Below are positions 29,057 through 38,290 of a stretch of DNA of 64,000 nt, piece after piece (the first letter of the stretch is position 1; each line of letters starts with the position of its first letter). The notes below the pieces were generated by a model. It was not told the origin of the DNA and ran no database searches. It was given only the letters and a program-made list of their open reading frames with translations. The position numbers and the translations under genes are program-made. Location of the stretch: the NCBI GenBank assembly GCA_003281625.1, contig QCBL01000001.1, forward strand, positions 62,001 to 126,000, read 5' to 3'. The stretch comes from Prochlorococcus sp. AG-347-I04 (GTDB taxonomy: Bacteria; Cyanobacteriota; Cyanobacteriia; PCC-6307; Cyanobiaceae).

Positions 29057-29298
29057 ATTAATAAAGTTTTAAGAAAGAGCAAAGACAATCAGCATAAAAA
29101 AAATAATTAATTAATAAGATTGCGATAAAAGAATAAAATAAAAAATGCATAACACAAATATTTTTATTAGAAGATGAAATTTAAATCTTAAAACTTTATC
29201 GAAAAAAATTTATAAATTCTTTTCATTATGAGATCCTGTAATGGATAATAGAATAAATAATTTCACTTCTATTTAACAAAATTCTTAACCAAAAAAAT

Positions 29299-30465
29299 TT
29301 GAGTAATGTAAATCTTTCAGGCCTTAAAGGCCAAGCGCTTGTAATAGAGGATAAAGATATTCCAAGCATAAAAGAATTTCAGGATGTTATCCCAGATCAC
29401 TACTTTAAGTGCAATACCATAACTTCATTGAGGTATCTTTTACAATCAACTTTAATTCAATCATTAGTAATTGCGATAGGGTTATCTATTCCATTTACCC
29501 CAAAAATGATCCCAATTTGGATTATTTACTCATTAATATCAGGTACCACTGCAATGGGATTCTGGGTAATTGCCCATGAATGTGGACATGGAGCATTTTC
29601 TAAAAACAAAAAATTGGAATCTATAACTGGTTATTTACTACATTCATTACTTTTAGTGCCTTATTTTTCTTGGCAGCGTTCTCATGCAGTTCATCATAGA
29701 TTCACAAATAACATAACAAATGGAGAAACTCACGTACCTTTAGTAATTAATGGGAATGGAGTTACAGAAAAAGTTGGCGGAGAAAAAGAATTACATTTTT
29801 CAAATTCCTTAGGCAAGAAAAATTATGGAATTCTTCAACTTCTTTTACATCTAATATTTGGTTGGCCTGCTTATTTACTTACGGGAAGTACAGGAGGTGT
29901 TAAATATGGAATTTCAAATCATTTTTGGCCAATTAAACCTTTTTCTAAAGCATTATGGCCATCAATATGGGCCAAGAAGGTTTGGATATCAGATATTGGT
30001 GTAGGTTTGACATTATTAGGCATTCTTTATTTAGTTCTCAAGTGTGGAATATTTCCAGTAATAGCTCTGTATATTGGTCCTTTATTAGTGGTTAATTGTT
30101 GGCTAGTAGTTTATACATGGCTTCATCATACAGATTCTGATGTACCTCACCTTTCAAATACGAAATTTTCCTTTATGAGAGGGGCATTTCTATCTATCGA
30201 CAGGCCTTATGGTAAAGTCCTTAATTTTCTTCACCATAATATAGGTTCTAGCCATGTCGTTCATCATGTATGTCCAACGATCCCTCATTATCACGCAAAA
30301 AAGGCAACTGTCTTAATTAAAAAAGCCTTTAAAAAAGCATATCTTTTTAATCCTGATCCAATACACAAAGCTCTATGGAACATTGCTTGCAATTGCGTTG
30401 CTGTTAAGTCAGATATCAAGAGAGGAAGATATACATGGCAATCTTCATACAAAATGATGGATTAA
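29299..30465 (+). CDS. desA: Omega-6 (delta-12) fatty acid desaturase
   Basis: 388 residues, acts on acyl lipids in membranes. His boxes HECGHGAF, HAVHHRFTNN and HVVHHVCPTIPHYHA are those of the DesA/FAD2 group, with the long hydrophobic spans between. TTG start (29299), no better ATG upstream. Introduces cis double bonds and so supports membrane fluidity in the cold. Confidence 0.88.
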   Translation: MSNVNLSGLKGQALVIEDKDIPSIKEFQDVIPDHYFKCNTITSLRYLLQSTLIQSLVIAIGLSIPFTPKMIPIWIIYSLISGTTAMGFWVIAHECGHGAFSKNKKLESITGYLLHSLLLVPYFSWQRSHAVHHRFTNNITNGETHVPLVINGNGVTEKVGGEKELHFSNSLGKKNYGILQLLLHLIFGWPAYLLTGSTGGVKYGISNHFWPIKPFSKALWPSIWAKKVWISDIGVGLTLLGILYLVLKCGIFPVIALYIGPLLVVNCWLVVYTWLHHTDSDVPHLSNTKFSFMRGAFLSIDRPYGKVLNFLHHNIGSSHVVHHVCPTIPHYHAKKATVLIKKAFKKAYLFNPDPIHKALWNIACNCVAVKSDIKRGRYTWQSSYKMMD

Positions 30466-30582
30466 AAATATAATAAGCATCAATTCTTCATCACATTAAT
30501 TTACGCAAATATGAAAAGAATATAAAAGAATTAGCAATAACAAATTTTTCATCTTAGAAAAATACTTAATTAATATAATTTT

Positions 30583-30744
30583 ATGAGTGGTGACAATTTG
30601 CATGGTAAGCAACCTATTAAATTTTATTCTGAAAAAATAACACTTACAAAAGTTGAATTATTAGAAAGACAGTTGAGTTTAGGCGAAAAAATTTCAGATT
30701 TAGATCAAAAGCACAAAGAATGGAGCAAAAAACTATCAGGTTGA
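30583..30744 (+). CDS. Small charged helical protein (53 aa)
   Basis: ATG ORF MSGDNLHGKQPIKFYSEKI then a Lys/Glu-rich helix VELLERQLSLGEKISDLDQK. Soluble, coiled-coil-like. Not recognised. Confidence 0.5.
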   Translation: MSGDNLHGKQPIKFYSEKITLTKVELLERQLSLGEKISDLDQKHKEWSKKLSG

Positions 30745-30795
30745 TCATTTAATATGATTAATTTGAACTACTTTTTGAAATTTCTATTTGCTTTA

Positions 30796-31413
30796 TCAAG
30801 AAACTTTTCTGTAAATTATTGAAAAATTATTTGCAGGCATACTAACAATATCCTCTTGGGAAAAACCATATTTCTTACTCACATTACAAACTTCCTCAAG
30901 ATTTTTAATACCCCAAAGATCATTTTGCATTTTTAATGAATTATCGAAAAAATAATTACTTTCACTTGTATGCTTATTACAAATTTTAAATGGCCCATAC
31001 AAAATCAAAAATTGTCCCTTATTGAGTAATTTTCCTGACTCTCTAAAGAGTGCTACAGTACAAGACCATTCTGCGACATGAATCATATTAATAGAGACTA
31101 TCCCTTGTAAAGAATTAGCTAGTATCGATGGAATTTTCCAGGGAATTTTTTCTACATCAATCTCAAGAGGCTGGGGCATTTTCTTAGTTAGGTCTTCATA
31201 CTCAATCCAAGAACTTATACTTTTTCTATGCACTAATTCTGGGTCACTTGTTTGCCAAATTATTCCAGGAAATCGTTTTTGAAAAAACACTCCGTGTTCA
31301 CCACTGCCACTCCCGATTTCCAATACGGAACCTTTTTTTATAATTCGGGATAGAACATCACCAATGCAGTTTCTATTTCTTTGAGTTGCCGAAAAAAAAA
31401 GTCTATTATCCAA
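30796..31413 (-). CDS. DUF938-family SAM methyltransferase-like protein
   Basis: 205 residues. SATQRNRNCIGDVLSRII, SAM-loop VLEIGSGSGEHGVFFQKRFP and VSINMIHVAEWS are typical of DUF938. Substrate unknown. Confidence 0.85.
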   Translation of the reverse strand: MDNRLFFSATQRNRNCIGDVLSRIIKKGSVLEIGSGSGEHGVFFQKRFPGIIWQTSDPELVHRKSISSWIEYEDLTKKMPQPLEIDVEKIPWKIPSILANSLQGIVSINMIHVAEWSCTVALFRESGKLLNKGQFLILYGPFKICNKHTSESNYFFDNSLKMQNDLWGIKNLEEVCNVSKKYGFSQEDIVSMPANNFSIIYRKVS

Positions 31414-31464
31414 AATTAAACAAATTGAGCGCTTCAGTAAAAATAAAAATTCTAAAATAATTGA

Positions 31465-31629
31465 TTATTTAACCTTTCTCAATTTGGGCGTCTTGAAAAA
31501 CATAATTTTAAGGCTAAAGAATAATATTGAAATTGTTAGAGCAGGCAAGATATAAAGTATTAAATCAGAACTTATTAGAGAAGGAATTCTTCCAAAAATT
31601 AAATGCATGTAATAGGTAGCAAATGACAT
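31465..31629 (-). CDS. Small membrane protein (54 aa)
   Basis: ATG ORF MSFATYYMHLIFGRIPSLIS then helix LILYILPALTISILFFSL and a basic tail FFKTPKLRKVK. Ends 52 bases upstream of the DUF938 start, same strand. Confidence 0.5.
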   Translation of the reverse strand: MSFATYYMHLIFGRIPSLISSDLILYILPALTISILFFSLKIMFFKTPKLRKVK

Positions 31630-31705
31630 AAATTCATATATATCTAATTTATTAATAGCAATTATTTGAATTCTAAGAACTACTTTTAGTCAAAAACCAA
31701 ATACT

Positions 31706-31745
31706 AAAAAAAAAAGAGTCAGCCTGTATCCCTACTAGCTGACTC
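31706..31745 (-). terminator. Orphan minus-strand terminator
   Basis: On the minus strand GAGTCAGC - 14-base loop - GCTGACTC followed by ten T. No minus-strand gene is visible upstream of it before the hli genes on the other strand. Stem flank and loop resemble the hli terminator at 45472 (shared AGCCTGTATC and TAGCTG). The rest of 31630-31987 holds nothing else I can support. Confidence 0.75.
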
Positions 31746-31987
31746 TAATGTTATATTAATTTAATTTAATTTTAAATGAGGATTTAACTCTTAAAGAAAA
31801 AAGTAATAGTTTATATTTTTTATTCAAATTTTAAATTTTTAAGACAAAATAAAAAAATAATAAGGTATTTTTAGATACATAAATGTAGCAGTTTTTCAAT
31901 ATTTGCAGACTTAGCAAGAAAATTGCATATATTTCTTTACATTAATAAATAAATATGTTATATTTGTTAACAATTAATATTAACAAA

Positions 31988-32095
31988 ATGACTCCTGAAG
32001 CAGAACGTTTTAACGGTTGGGCAGCAATGTTAGGTTTCGTTGCCGCAGTCGGCGCATATGTAACCACAGGCCAAATTATACCAGGCTGGTTCTAA
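31988..32095 (+). CDS. hli: High-light-inducible protein (35 aa)
   Basis: Single chlorophyll-binding-type helix: ERFNGWAAMLGFVAAVGAYV followed by the picocyanobacterial ending TTGQIIPGWF. Hlips protect photosystems under light stress. The stop overlaps the next hli start (TAATG), so the two are coupled. Confidence 0.93.
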   Translation: MTPEAERFNGWAAMLGFVAAVGAYVTTGQIIPGWF

Positions 32096-32235
32096 TGAAA
32101 AATAACCAACCAAAAGCAGTAGAAAAAGAAAAAATCGTTGCTGAAAAGCTCAACGGTAGATTCGCAATGTTGGGTTTCATTGCTCTAGTAGGAGCATATT
32201 TAACAACAGGTCAAATCATTCCTGGTTTTATCTAA
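32095..32235 (+). CDS. hli: High-light-inducible protein (46 aa)
   Basis: ATG at 32095 overlapping the previous stop. Charged N-terminus, then AEKLNGRFAMLGFIALVGAY and TTGQIIPGF. Second gene of the hli pair; a strong terminator follows. Confidence 0.93.
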   Translation: MKNNQPKAVEKEKIVAEKLNGRFAMLGFIALVGAYLTTGQIIPGFI

Positions 32236-32259
32236 CATAAAAATTATTTTTTTTCTTAA

Positions 32260-32287
32260 GAGTCAAATCTAAATTTGACTCTTTTTT
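32260..32287 (+). terminator. Terminator of the hli pair
   Basis: GAGTCAAAT/ATTTGACTC, perfect 9-bp stem, 4-base loop, T7. The following 32288-32699 is AT-rich with no supportable gene. Confidence 0.88.
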
Positions 32288-32699
32288 TGTTGTTTGTAAT
32301 TGATATTGAACTTTTTATATTAGTTAAGTTTTGAATAATCCCATTTCTACCAAAAAATATGCTGAAAATAGGCGTAATAATTCCATCGCAATTCTAAAAT
32401 TAGATTTATATTAATTTGTAGTTTTTGGACAATGAAAGTCTTCCTTTGGATTTGAAATAATATTATGGCTAATTTCACTAATTAAAATTTGCATAATAAT
32501 TACTCAAACTAAAAACGCTTATAAGTGTAAATAAATATCGAAAAACAAATTTCCAAACTAGAAAGCCGAAAATCCATAATGACTGAATTTTTAAAAATTT
32601 GAGATAAGGGAAGAAAAATTAATTTGATTATTTTTCTTTTCTTAAAATTCAATTTATTTGTAAATTGATGCTATTTTATCAAGATAGTTCGAGGATCAA

Positions 32700-32825
32700 A
32701 TGAGAGTAAAGCTTGAACCAGAGACAGCATTTATAGGCAAAAAGTTTGCTTATATATTTCTTGGAATAATATTTACCTTGAATGCTATAACTTTTATTTG
32801 GTTTTTCTTATTTTCAAATTTATAA
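32700..32825 (+). CDS. Small membrane protein (41 aa)
   Basis: ATG with GAGGATCAA upstream. MRVKLEPETAFIGKKFAYIF then one membrane helix ending TFIWFFLFSNL. The GKKFhxI...LN...WFF pattern resembles the 44922 gene. Confidence 0.55.
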   Translation: MRVKLEPETAFIGKKFAYIFLGIIFTLNAITFIWFFLFSNL

Positions 32826-32901
32826 CAATATCTAAATTTTTCTTTCAAGAGGATTAAATAATAAACTTAAACTACAAGTCTATTAAATATCTACTTAGAA
32901 A

Positions 32902-33108
32902 CTAAAAAATTCCTGGAATAATCTGTCCGGTCGTTACATAGGCACCTAATAAAGCAACGAAACCAACCATAGCCCATCTGCCGTTTACTTTTTCTGCATT
33001 CTGAGGATATCCATCGTAAGAAACAGTTTCATCAATATAAGGCCTAGTTTCCGATGGGAACATATTTTGCCTTCCACCTGATTCTGTAGTTACTCCTGTT
33101 TTTGTCAT
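32902..33108 (-). CDS. hli: High-light-inducible protein (68 aa)
   Basis: Longer N-terminus (MTKTGVTTESGGRQNMFPSE) then AEKVNGRWAMVGFVALLGAY and TTGQIIPGIF. Single Hlip helix with the ExxNGRxAMxGF motif. Confidence 0.93.
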   Translation of the reverse strand: MTKTGVTTESGGRQNMFPSETRPYIDETVSYDGYPQNAEKVNGRWAMVGFVALLGAYVTTGQIIPGIF

Positions 33109-33349
33109 TAAAAAGATAGTAATTGTTAACTAAAGTAACACAAATATTAACTTATGTAAACCAAAATCTTCAACAAGATAACCCTGAGAATTTAAGTTAT
33201 GAATAAATATGTGACATTTCTGTTTAAAAAATTAACAAGTCACGTTTAAAAAATCAATTTTTATTATTAAATTTGCGATCAATTACATTAAATAAGCATT
33301 TATACTCACAGTAAGTAATTTTACTTAGTAGTATATCTATAGCATTTAG

Positions 33350-33437
33350 GAAGTGCTTAGCTGGTTAAATCAGTAATCTGAATTAACTAGGTCGTCATGA
33401 GCTTGCCGGTGGGATACTTGCAAGCTCTTTCAATTTT
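33350..33437 (+). ncRNA. Candidate small RNA with intrinsic terminator
   Basis: GAGCTTGC (33399-33406) pairs with GCAAGCTC (33420-33427), 13-base loop, then a T-rich tail. No ORF leads into it, and a TATATCTAT sequence upstream could be a -10. Approximate 5' end only. The whole stretch 33109-34094 otherwise contains only one tiny ORF (33563). Confidence 0.4.
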
Positions 33438-33562
33438 AAAAGCAATTAAATATATCAAGCATACTCGTAATTTTTTGACCTATTAAATTAAATCTTGAAG
33501 ATAAGTAACTAATGTCAATGATTTATATATTTGCTAAATAGATAATAGACTAATAAAAGTGT

Positions 33563-33664
33563 ATGTCTTTAGACTTTATTCTCATACCATCTTGTATTTT
33601 GATAATCCTTTTTCTTTTAAATCGAGAAAATATGATCTACAAAAATAATCAAAAAGTGAAATAA
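33563..33664 (+). CDS. Possible membrane peptide (33 aa)
   Basis: ATG ORF MSLDFILIPSCILIILFLLN then a basic tail. Matches the shape of other peptides here, but it is short and stands alone. Confidence 0.3.
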   Translation: MSLDFILIPSCILIILFLLNRENMIYKNNQKVK

Positions 33665-34094
33665 TATCATTATTCTAAAAAAATTGATACTTAAGATCTA
33701 GAGTTCTTACAACTTATTTGTTTTACTGAAAATAATAAACTTTAAAAAAAAGTACTTTAATATAATAAATTTTGAAAACCTAGAGAATTTAGTAGAGAAA
33801 CTATAACAACTTTTTTCTTAAAATTAATTTTTCCCAAAATAGTTTTGAATTATTAATTTGATTTAGTTTTTGTTGGCAGTGTATGCAATTGCATTCGTTT
33901 ATGAGAGTTTTATTTTTCATTACTAAACCCTTTCTTTATAAGAAACCAAACTTTTTGTTTTACTGCAAGTAAAAAACTATTTTTTTGAACATTGGTAAAT
34001 TAAATTTTTATTTTCAACCAATTTTTATTTTGGTTCATACATCATTCATATTTTATAATGCGGGAAAAGACAGTACAAATTAAATAAATTTCTT

Positions 34095-35300
34095 TTGAAA
34101 CTTTCAAATCAATCACTAATTAAAAAAACTATTAACAAAATAATTTCTCCTTGGTATTTACTACCTTTAATAGATAGATGGTTATTAGGTCAAATAATAC
34201 CTCCCATGATATTTGCAATATCTGCTTTTACTGTTATTTCATTATCTGTTGGGGTAATGTTTGATCTTATAAGGAAAATAGTTGAATTTGGTTTACCTTT
34301 ATTTTTAGCTATCAAAGTTCTTTTTTTCAGTTTACCAAGTTTTTTAGTCTTATCATTCCCGATGGCAGTTTTACTTTCAACGTTATTAGCCTATGGAAAA
34401 TTATCAAGCAATTCTGAATTGTTGGCATTGAAATCTTTGGGTGTAAAAACTTCAAGAATTATTTCACCAGCTATTGCTCTTTCAATATTTATGACAGGAT
34501 TAACTTTCTATTTTAACGATAATTTAGTTCCTAATAGTAATAAATTGGCAGAATCGACATTAAGAGCGGGAATAGGAAGTTCTTTTAGCGGCGAGCAAGG
34601 AAAAGATAATATTATGTTTTCCAGATACGGATCTAGGATAGATCCATCAAATAAAAAACCAACAAAAATAAATACTTTTCTTACTCATATATTTTATGCA
34701 TCATGGTATCAAAACAACATTATGGAGGGAGTTACAGTTTTAGATTTTTCCAGAGAAGATTTTCAACAAATCTTAAAGGCAAAGACTGGAAAATTTGACA
34801 AAAAAAGTTCTTCTTGGATATTTTCTAATGGAAGTATTGTCTCAATTGATCCAAGTGGACAAACTACAAATATTAAATTTAAAGAATATACCTATCCATT
34901 TGTAGAAGGGCCTATGGAGCTAGCAAAAGTGCCAAAGGATGCAACTGAAATGACTTTAAGGCAGGCTTTACAAGCTGAAAAGATTTTTAAAAAAACTGGA
35001 AACATGAAGGAGGTTAGAAGAATTAAAGTCCGCATTCAAGAAAAATTCACTTTACCTTTTGCATGCCTAGTCTTTGGTTTAATAGGAAGCAGTTTGGGAT
35101 CTAAATCTAATTTAAGATCTTCAAAAAGTCAGGGATTTGGATTAAGCGTAATTCTTATATTAATTTATTATGTAATGTCATTTATATTTAGTTCATTTGG
35201 AGTGAAAGGCATTTTAACACCTATTTTGGCTGCATGGTTACCTGTCATAATTTCTCTCGCAGGTGGAATTTATTTATTAAGAAAATCAAGTTCTTCTTAA
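34095..35300 (+). CDS. LptF/LptG-family (YjgP/YjgQ) permease
   Basis: 401 residues. N-terminal LLPLIDRWLLGQIIPPMIFA and SLPSFLVLSFPMAVLLSTLL, a soluble middle domain and C-terminal helices with PFACLVFGLIGSSLG, as in LptF/G, which extract lipopolysaccharide with LptB. Six predicted membrane helices. TTG start. Cyanobacteria usually have one such gene. Confidence 0.85.
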   Translation: MKLSNQSLIKKTINKIISPWYLLPLIDRWLLGQIIPPMIFAISAFTVISLSVGVMFDLIRKIVEFGLPLFLAIKVLFFSLPSFLVLSFPMAVLLSTLLAYGKLSSNSELLALKSLGVKTSRIISPAIALSIFMTGLTFYFNDNLVPNSNKLAESTLRAGIGSSFSGEQGKDNIMFSRYGSRIDPSNKKPTKINTFLTHIFYASWYQNNIMEGVTVLDFSREDFQQILKAKTGKFDKKSSSWIFSNGSIVSIDPSGQTTNIKFKEYTYPFVEGPMELAKVPKDATEMTLRQALQAEKIFKKTGNMKEVRRIKVRIQEKFTLPFACLVFGLIGSSLGSKSNLRSSKSQGFGLSVILILIYYVMSFIFSSFGVKGILTPILAAWLPVIISLAGGIYLLRKSSSS

Positions 35301-35369
35301 GACTTTAAGACCATTCATACGTAAATAAGTAATTAGCAGAATATTTTTTAGGGTAAGATTCTTGGATAT

Positions 35370-35954
35370 TTATATCCCATCTATTTTATGATATCCATAC
35401 CAATCAGGATAATTATTATTTTCAATAAAATTATTATCTGGGGTTAATTCAATTTCCCATTTACCTATCTTTTTTATTTGTTCGCAATCATCACAACTTA
35501 ATAAAATTTTTAAAGAAGCAATATCATCTTTGTGTTTTTTTTTACAACCAATAAGCCATTTAGATTTAGCTATATTTTTTGCCTCTAATTTACTTGAAGC
35601 TGTAACCAATCCGAACTCATGTTTTTCCTGCATAGAATTTGGATTATAACCTCCAATATTGACAAACCATAAATATTTTTTTGTCTTATTTTTTTTTACT
35701 AATTGATTTTTATCTACTTTATCCTTTTCCCAATTTATTAAATTAATCTTATAGCCATCTATATATTTTATTTTTTTATAGCTATCAATATGCAAGCCTT
35801 TTATAGATCCAAACCAATCCTTTCTTAAAGTATCGTATGTATCTTCAATTTTAGATCCAACAACCCATCTAACATCATGTAGTTCAATATTAGCTTTTTT
35901 TGCTCTTCCCCCAAGTACAACCAAATAAAGAAAATTATTTTCTAATTTTTTCAC
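35370..35954 (-). CDS. DUF1543-domain protein
   Basis: 194 residues. LVVLGGRAKKANIELHDVRW and a second half FVNIGGYNPNSMQEKHEFGL followed by ASSKLEAKNIAKSKWL fit DUF1543's repeated unit. Function unknown. Confidence 0.75.
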   Translation of the reverse strand: MKKLENNFLYLVVLGGRAKKANIELHDVRWVVGSKIEDTYDTLRKDWFGSIKGLHIDSYKKIKYIDGYKINLINWEKDKVDKNQLVKKNKTKKYLWFVNIGGYNPNSMQEKHEFGLVTASSKLEAKNIAKSKWLIGCKKKHKDDIASLKILLSCDDCEQIKKIGKWEIELTPDNNFIENNNYPDWYGYHKIDGI

Positions 35955-36040
35955 TTTTAATAAATAAAGTTTCTATCTTAGACTTTAATTTAAATTATCA
36001 AGATTGAATACAGATTATTTTTAATCATGCAGAGATTCAT

Positions 36041-36184
36041 TTAATTGAACCAACCTTTTTTCTTTGCTTTCACTTTTGGTGAGGTCTGAATCTTAGGCTT
36101 TTCGTCGACTCTACCTTTAATTATCATTAAGGGAACAATTGCCCATAGAGCTAAAAATAATATCCAAAATAGGTAAATGTTCAT
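36041..36184 (-). CDS. Small membrane protein (47 aa)
   Basis: ATG ORF MNIYLFWILFLALWAIVPLM (one helix) then a basic tail RVDEKPKIQTSPKVKAKKKG. Not recognised. Confidence 0.5.
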   Translation of the reverse strand: MNIYLFWILFLALWAIVPLMIIKGRVDEKPKIQTSPKVKAKKKGWFN

Positions 36185-36291
36185 ACTATTAAAAATTTAA
36201 TAAAATTATCATAAAATTAACTGAATAAGATTCGTGAGTTTCTTTTTAAAGTTCTAATTTAGATGTATAATCAATAATTTATCTTTAATTA

Positions 36292-36310
36292 AAGCCAGAT
36301 AAAATTCATT
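36292..36310 (+). repeat. 19-base direct repeat, left arm
   Basis: AAGCCAGATAAAATTCATT, identical to 36554-36572 inside the small Cys protein gene. The left arm sits in noncoding sequence. Confidence 0.7.
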
Positions 36311-36395
36311 TAAATTTAATATAAATAATGATGATTCCTTTAAAATTAAAAGTAGTGGCAATGAGAAAGTTCTTATTAATCCATATATAATACTT

Positions 36396-36439
36396 GCACT
36401 CAACGGAACCACTGCTTTGCTTCAGGATGTGAAGAGTGC
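36396..36439 (+). other. Candidate structured transcript in the 36185-36529 gap
   Basis: GCACTC (36396-36401) can pair with GAGTGC (36434-36439) around a 32-base loop, 10 bases after a TATATAAT-like box. The higher GC than the surroundings suggests function. Nothing else is seen in this gap except one arm of a 19-base direct repeat. Confidence 0.3.
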
Positions 36440-36529
36440 CTTCTTATAATGACACGATAAGAATTTTTTCGTGAATCTTTTTTTAATCAAACCTTTGCTT
36501 ATCTAAATAAAATTAAACATTAACGGATA

Positions 36530-36685
36530 ATGAAAAAATGTGATTTATGTCATAAGCCAGATAAAATTCATTACAGAGTTAAATCAATAATTCATAAAGA
36601 CTGGATTTTTTGTTGTAAAGAATGTTGGAATTTAATTTCTAAACATAAAGACTATTCTTACGGTGGCACAAGAAAGTTAAATTAA
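36530..36685 (+). CDS. Small zinc-finger-like protein (51 aa)
   Basis: ATG ORF MKKCDLCHKPDKIHYRVKSI then DWIFCCKECWNLISKHKDYS. CDLC and CCKEC form a likely four-Cys metal site, as in zinc-ribbon-type small proteins. Basic. A 19-base stretch coding CHKPDKIH is repeated 262 bases upstream. Confidence 0.65.
   Translation: MKKCDLCHKPDKIHYRVKSIIHKDWIFCCKECWNLISKHKDYSYGGTRKLN
36554..36572 (+). repeat. 19-base direct repeat, right arm
   Basis: AAGCCAGATAAAATTCATT inside the zinc-finger-like gene; partner at 36292-36310. Confidence 0.7.
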
Positions 36686-36732
36686 TAAATTTTCCTGAAA
36701 ACTAATATGCAAAAATCAATCATTTTAATTTT

Positions 36733-37209
36733 CTAAAAAAAATCATTAATTTCTTTTTTTATAGATTTATATTCTAAATTTATTTCGTTAATAAATTCAT
36801 CTATTTCTTTTTTAGTATTCTTATATTCATTTATTTTTTGTTTAGTTTTATTATAGAAAATTGATTCAAATTTTCCTGGACTTACCTTCTCAATCCAATA
36901 TCCTGCTAAACAATAAATTTGGTTTGGAACAAAAGTTATAATAAATAATTTTTTAGAATTTTTATATTGATCAATTATCTTTTTAGCCAATTTACCTCTA
37001 GTTTTATTAGTCCCAAATAGAGTTATATCTTTTGCTAAAGGCTTAAATTCCTTTGATAGATTCTTACTTTTTTCTACTGTATTTCTAGAAATTATTTTTT
37101 CTAGAGAATAACAATAATTGAAAAAATTAGTATTTTCTTTTTTTGAAGGATATATAATTATTAGGGAATTTAAAAGTAAAACAAAAGTTAAAAGAAATTT
37201 TTTATACAT
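36733..37209 (-). CDS. Secreted hypothetical protein (158 aa)
   Basis: N-terminal signal FLLTFVLLLNSLIIIYP, then a Lys-rich soluble domain with IYCLAGYWIEKVSPGKFESI and a helical C-terminus KIDEFINEINLEYK-like. No family recognised. Very AT-rich. Confidence 0.6.
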   Translation of the reverse strand: MYKKFLLTFVLLLNSLIIIYPSKKENTNFFNYCYSLEKIISRNTVEKSKNLSKEFKPLAKDITLFGTNKTRGKLAKKIIDQYKNSKKLFIITFVPNQIYCLAGYWIEKVSPGKFESIFYNKTKQKINEYKNTKKEIDEFINEINLEYKSIKKEINDFF

Positions 37210-37405
37210 TTTTATTTTATTAAATTTATCATTTCATAAATATAAAAAGACAATTCATAAATTACTATTATTTAACTTAAAAAGATTCACATTAATTAAA
37301 AAGATTTCTAAAATTAAACTAAACCTCTTTTAGAAAAATTTAAAAGTAATTCAGACAAATGAAGTATTTATCAAACGCATAAAATTTTTTTCTTATGATA
37401 AAATT

Positions 37406-37786
37406 ATGAAAAATTCTTTTTTGAAAAATAAAAGTATCAAATCTTTTTTAGATTTTTTTTCTAGATTATCAATCTCAGCAATATTTATCTCAGCCATTCC
37501 AGGCAAAATAAATAATTTCAAAAGAACAGTTGAATATATTTCTACAAAAGGCATTCCTGAAACAATTTCATCTATTCTTCTAGTGGGAGCCATTATATGT
37601 CTTATCTTGGGTTCTGGATTTTTTATATTTGGAGAAAACCAAAAAATCGGTTCAGTCTTTTTATTACTATTTCTTATTCCAACAACAATAATTTTTCATG
37701 TATTCCCTTTCCATCAAAGAGCAGTATTTATTAATCTAGGATTGATAGGTGGATTAATTATTTCTGCCATAAGGGAACCAAAATAA
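37406..37786 (+). CDS. DoxX-family membrane protein (126 aa)
   Basis: Four helices. LSISAIFISAIPGKINNFKR, GAIICLILGSGFFIFGENQK and VFPFHQRAVFINLGLIGG match the short DoxX fold. Second DoxX protein of the window and quite different from the 10.9-kb one. Confidence 0.75.
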   Translation: MKNSFLKNKSIKSFLDFFSRLSISAIFISAIPGKINNFKRTVEYISTKGIPETISSILLVGAIICLILGSGFFIFGENQKIGSVFLLLFLIPTTIIFHVFPFHQRAVFINLGLIGGLIISAIREPK

Positions 37787-37795
37787 ATAACTTAA

Positions 37796-38008
37796 TTAAA
37801 TAAACCTAAATATTTTTTTCCCCTCTCTTAATTCTGGGAAACATTTCGCAATATGTATTAATTCATAAACCTCTTTGTTATCGTATTTTTTATTAGGAAT
37901 TCCACTTCCTACCTCTATGCCTTTCTCTTTCATCTTCTTTAATATCAATTCTTGTCTTTGCATACTTGACATAGACTTAAATCTTTTAGTTCGTTCTTCT
38001 CTATTCAC
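37796..38008 (-). CDS. Small basic soluble protein (70 aa)
   Basis: MNREERTKRFKSMSSMQRQE, helical, then VYELIHIAKCFPELREGK. Converges with the DoxX gene 9 bases on. Not recognised. Confidence 0.55.
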   Translation of the reverse strand: MNREERTKRFKSMSSMQRQELILKKMKEKGIEVGSGIPNKKYDNKEVYELIHIAKCFPELREGKKIFRFI

Positions 38009-38049
38009 TAGATCTTAATTTAGTTAAATTTATTATTAGGGTTAATCAA

Positions 38050-38172
38050 TTAGCGATTCATTAGATAAGTAAGAAAGCCAGTAAATGTAAGTAATTTAAA
38101 TCCAATAAAGAAAGGCAAATATTTTTTGACCTTTTTGCCGACAGGCAATAATTTATTTAATGAATTCATCAT
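38050..38172 (-). CDS. Small membrane peptide (40 aa)
   Basis: ATG ORF with KLLPVGKKVKKYLPFFIGF and a helix ending TGFLTYLMNR. Two adjacent ATGs (38172, 38169). Not recognised. Confidence 0.45.
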   Translation of the reverse strand: MMNSLNKLLPVGKKVKKYLPFFIGFKLLTFTGFLTYLMNR

Positions 38173-38290
38173 GATTTACATTTAAATCTTATTATTTCAA
38201 ACATCCTAACGAATTTTTTTTAAATTATTCTATTTCGATATGTACCTTTTTAACATTAAATCTTAACTAGAGGGGTTACGTTCCTTTTTT

